A DNA stretch of 64,000 nucleotides from JALZEG01 sp046263255 (GTDB lineage: Bacteria; Actinomycetota; CADDZG01; WHSQ01). Location of the stretch: contig JBHELD010000057.1 of NCBI GenBank assembly GCA_046263255.1, positions 1 through 64,000 of the forward strand, in the 5' to 3' direction. Positions within the stretch are counted from its first letter, which is position 1, and each line of letters begins with the position of its first letter. The notes beneath the pieces are model-generated. The model did no database searches. It had not been told where the DNA came from and saw only the letters and a program-made list of their open reading frames with translations. Shown here piece after piece: positions 61,835-64,000 of this stretch. Position numbers and translations under genes: made by a program.

Positions 61835-62430
61835 ACCCGCTCCTCCAGCAGGGCCCACACGCGGTCCGCCTCCGCGGCCAGGTCGTCGAGCGTCCCGTCG
61901 TTGCGAACCACGTAGTCCGCCTGCGCCTCGAGCGCGTCGGCCGGCGTTTGCGAGGCGATGCGCGCGTGGATGTCGTCCAGCGACATCCCGCGCCTGCGAA
62001 CCAGGCGCTCGACGCGCTGCTGCCGTTTGGTCGTAACGACGATCACGACGTCGAACGTCTCGCGCAGACCCAGCTCCGCGATCAACGCGGCGTCGACCAC
62101 CACGACCGCGTCCGTGTGCGACAGCCGCTCGAGCTCGTCGGCGATCCGCTGCACGATCACGGGGTGGACGATCGCGTTCAGCGCCGCCAGCTTGCGTCTG
62201 TCGTCGAACACGATGGACGCGAGCTTCTTGCGGTCGATCTCCATCCCGCCCGCCGCGAGGACCTCGTCGCCGAACTGGCTCACGACCGAGTGCCAGGAAG
62301 GTTTCCCGGGCGCGAGCGCGTCGCGGCCGAAGTGGTCCGCGTCGAGGACCTGCGCGCCCCTTTCCGCGAGGAGCGCCGCGAACGTGGACTTACCGGCCCC
62401 GATGCCTCCCGTGAGGCCGACTACGAGCAT
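61831..62430 (-). CDS. coaE: Dephospho-CoA kinase
   Basis: 199 aa from ATG 62430. P-loop GLTGGIGAGKSTFAALLAER, the substrate loop VLDADHFGRDAL, and VHPVIVQRIADELE are family features; DAALIAELGLRETFDVVIVV follows. The last step of CoA synthesis: phosphorylation of the 3' OH of dephospho-CoA. It is 6 bp downstream of rpsA, as in many actinobacteria, and continues into the HAD and kinase genes. The long fused C-terminal domain of mycobacterial CoaE is absent. Confidence 0.95.
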   Translation of the reverse strand: MLVVGLTGGIGAGKSTFAALLAERGAQVLDADHFGRDALAPGKPSWHSVVSQFGDEVLAAGGMEIDRKKLASIVFDDRRKLAALNAIVHPVIVQRIADELERLSHTDAVVVVDAALIAELGLRETFDVVIVVTTKRQQRVERLVRRRGMSLDDIHARIASQTPADALEAQADYVVRNDGTLDDLAAEADRVWALLEERV

Positions 62431-62436
62431 GAAGGG

Positions 62437-63933
62437 CTACGACTGGCCCCGCTCGCGCTTTAGGTCCTGGACGATGGACTCGATCGAGGCCTCGCCCTCT
62501 TCGGCATCCGCGCCCTCTTCGTCCTCGTCCTCTGCGGCGACCGGCGCGTCCGTACCGCGTGCGGCCCCGTCGGGGGCCGGAGTCGGAGAGGCGTCCGCGT
62601 CGATCCCCGGGTCGAGCAGGGGGCCGCGCTCCTCCTGCGCCGGACCCGCGTCTGCGGCGTCCGGCTCGAGGGTCGGTCCCGGGCCGGCCGGTACGGCGAC
62701 CGCGGCCGCGGACGAATCGAGGCCCGCGCCTTCGTCGGCAGCCGGTCCTTCACCGCTCTCCAGCTCGAACTCCGCCTCGGGGGGGGTCTCGTCCGCGGGC
62801 TCGGGCTCCGCCGGCGGGACGGCAGCCCGCTCACCCGGTGCGATGCCGATGGCCTCGTCGCTGCGCATCGCCTGCTTGCGGGAGAGGCTGATGCGGCGGC
62901 GGTCCAGGTCGATGTCGATGATCTTCACGGGGACGCGATCGTGCACGCCGACCTCGTCCTCGGCGCGCTCGACATGGTGGTCGGCGAGCTCCGAGATGTG
63001 CACCAGGCCTTCGATCGCGTCGTCGACCTCGACGAACGCGCCGAACGGCACGAGCTTCGTCACGCGGCCCTCGATGACGTCGCCGACCTCGTGCTGGCGC
63101 GCGAACTGCCGCCACGGGTCCTCCTGTGTCGCCTTCAGCGAGAGCGACACGCGCTCGCGCTCGAGGTCCACGTCGAGCACCTCGACGTCCACCTCCTGCC
63201 CGACCTCCACGACCTCACTCGGATGGTCGACGTGCTTCCACGAGAGCTCCGAGACGTGTACGAGCCCGTCGACGCCGCCGAGGTCCACGAATGCGCCGAA
63301 GTTGACGATCGACGAGACGACGCCCTTGCGGCGCTCGCCCTTCTGTAGCGACGTGAGGAAGTCCTGGCGCTGTTCGGCCTGCGACTCTTCGAGGAACTTC
63401 CGGCGCGACAGCACGACGTTGTTGCGGTTCTTGTCGAGCTCGATGATGCGGCACTCGAGCTCCTTGCCGACGTACGGCTGGAGATCGCGCACGCGTCGCA
63501 TCTCGACGAGCGACGCTGGCAGGAAGCCGCGCAGGCCGATGTCGATGATGAGCCCGCCCTTGACGACCTCGATCACCGGGCCGGTGACGGTGCCGTCGGC
63601 GTTCTTGATCTCCTCGATCTTGCCCCACGCCCTCTCGTACTGGGCCCGCTTCTTGGAGAGGATCAGGCGGCCTTCCTTGTCCTCCTTCTGGAGGACGAGG
63701 GCCTCGATCTGGTCGCCGGCCGAGACGACCTCGGAGGGATCCACGTCGTTGCGGATCGAGAGCTCGCGCGAGGGGATGACGCCTTCGGACTTGTAGCCGA
63801 TGTCGAGCAGCACCTCGTCCTTGTCGATCTTGACGACGGTGCCGGAGACGAGATCGCCTTCGTCGAAGGGCTTGATGGTCTCCTCGATGGCGGCCATGAG
63901 CTCCTCGAACGACTCGCCCACGTCGTTCTCCAC
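62437..63933 (-). CDS. rpsA: 30S ribosomal protein S1
   Basis: 498 aa if it starts at GTG 63933; ATG 63894 is another candidate, and the frame stays open to the right edge (reading GETFAGGTIVENDVGESFEE), so the true start may lie outside the window. Four S1 RNA-binding repeats: about 25-95, 112-180 (TGPVIEVVKGGLIIDIGLRG), 198-268 (RKGVVSSIVNFGAFVDLGGV) and 285-355 (VEGRVTKLVPFGAF-like). The C-terminal 140 residues are acidic, Ala/Pro-rich and disordered (EDEDEEGADAEEGEASIESI). S1 helps mRNA bind the ribosome. Many genes here look leaderless and would not need a Shine-Dalgarno. Confidence 0.93.
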   Translation of the reverse strand: MENDVGESFEELMAAIEETIKPFDEGDLVSGTVVKIDKDEVLLDIGYKSEGVIPSRELSIRNDVDPSEVVSAGDQIEALVLQKEDKEGRLILSKKRAQYERAWGKIEEIKNADGTVTGPVIEVVKGGLIIDIGLRGFLPASLVEMRRVRDLQPYVGKELECRIIELDKNRNNVVLSRRKFLEESQAEQRQDFLTSLQKGERRKGVVSSIVNFGAFVDLGGVDGLVHVSELSWKHVDHPSEVVEVGQEVDVEVLDVDLERERVSLSLKATQEDPWRQFARQHEVGDVIEGRVTKLVPFGAFVEVDDAIEGLVHISELADHHVERAEDEVGVHDRVPVKIIDIDLDRRRISLSRKQAMRSDEAIGIAPGERAAVPPAEPEPADETPPEAEFELESGEGPAADEGAGLDSSAAAVAVPAGPGPTLEPDAADAGPAQEERGPLLDPGIDADASPTPAPDGAARGTDAPVAAEDEDEEGADAEEGEASIESIVQDLKRERGQS

Positions 63934-64000
63934 GATCGTGCCGCCGGCGAAGGTCTCGCCGGAGGTCGAGGGAGCGGTCCTGGCGATGACGCCGCCGGAC

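Overview
The window is a gene-dense, very GC-rich stretch of an actinobacterial chromosome (phylum Actinomycetota), most likely from a deep-branching or uncultured lineage. Three things point there. A split form of the phosphatidylinositol-mannoside cluster known from mycobacteria is present: thrS and a HIT gene at 8960-11385, and pgsA-type, patA-type and pimA-type genes at 1950-4568. HspR-type HAIR operators lie upstream of hsp20 and clpB. The order rpsA-coaE-(HAD, sensor kinase)-uvrB resembles the actinobacterial rpsA-coaE-uvrB neighbourhood. Many genes look leaderless: a TANNNT -10 hexamer sits 6-7 nt before the start codon. No rRNA, CRISPR array, transposase or integrase was seen.

Layout. 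1-2000: a tandem MerR regulator cut by the left edge, and a sigma-region-4-like protein fused to a membrane anchor. 1950-12400: PI/PIM lipid genes, an EF-G2 paralogue, a GNAT enzyme, an apolipoprotein N-acyltransferase homologue with Ser in place of the catalytic Cys, a HIT protein, ThrRS and class I aldolase. 12536-21221: a MidA methyltransferase, then proteostasis genes (hsp20, clpB, ftsH) mixed with a small zinc-ribbon/dehydrogenase/lipoprotein operon. 21316-30453: a Ser/Thr kinase, a zinc-ribbon protein, UdgX, a GGDEF-EAL protein, an EamA transporter, an ABC-F ATPase and an M1-like lipoprotein peptidase. 30464-34759: a frameshifted CxxC protein, a cold-shock gene with a clear terminator, then a putative restriction-modification island (N6-adenine MTase, N4-cytosine-type MTase, PD-(D/E)xK-like protein).

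34862-42339: a secreted protein, a six-TM adenylate cyclase, a matrixin-like protein, a copA-csoR copper operon with its operator inside the promoter spacer, a membrane gene pair facing a TetR regulator with matching operators, and a PPOX-fold protein. 42336-44920 is looser: a VOC-like fragment, a frameshifted DUF6623-like gene, an unknown four-TM protein, tRNA-Val(CAC), a small secreted protein, and two stretches of about 400-490 bp with nothing recognisable. 45027-50475: a kinase-like/receiver pair, uvrA and a class V aminotransferase. 50496-54916: a secreted subtilase whose C-terminus is 23 Trp-containing pentapeptides, with an unusual promoter and leader, followed by a seven-TM GAF histidine kinase. 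54986-63933: an XRE regulator with a 26-bp perfect palindrome and a 54-aa membrane protein, then MATE, uvrB, a dual-GAF kinase, a HAD, coaE and rpsA.

The strongest leads are the restriction-modification island, the Trp-pentapeptide subtilase, the Lnt Cys-to-Ser change, the XRE palindrome with its small membrane partner, and the uniform leaderless promoters. All functions are read from motifs and context by eye; no database search was run.
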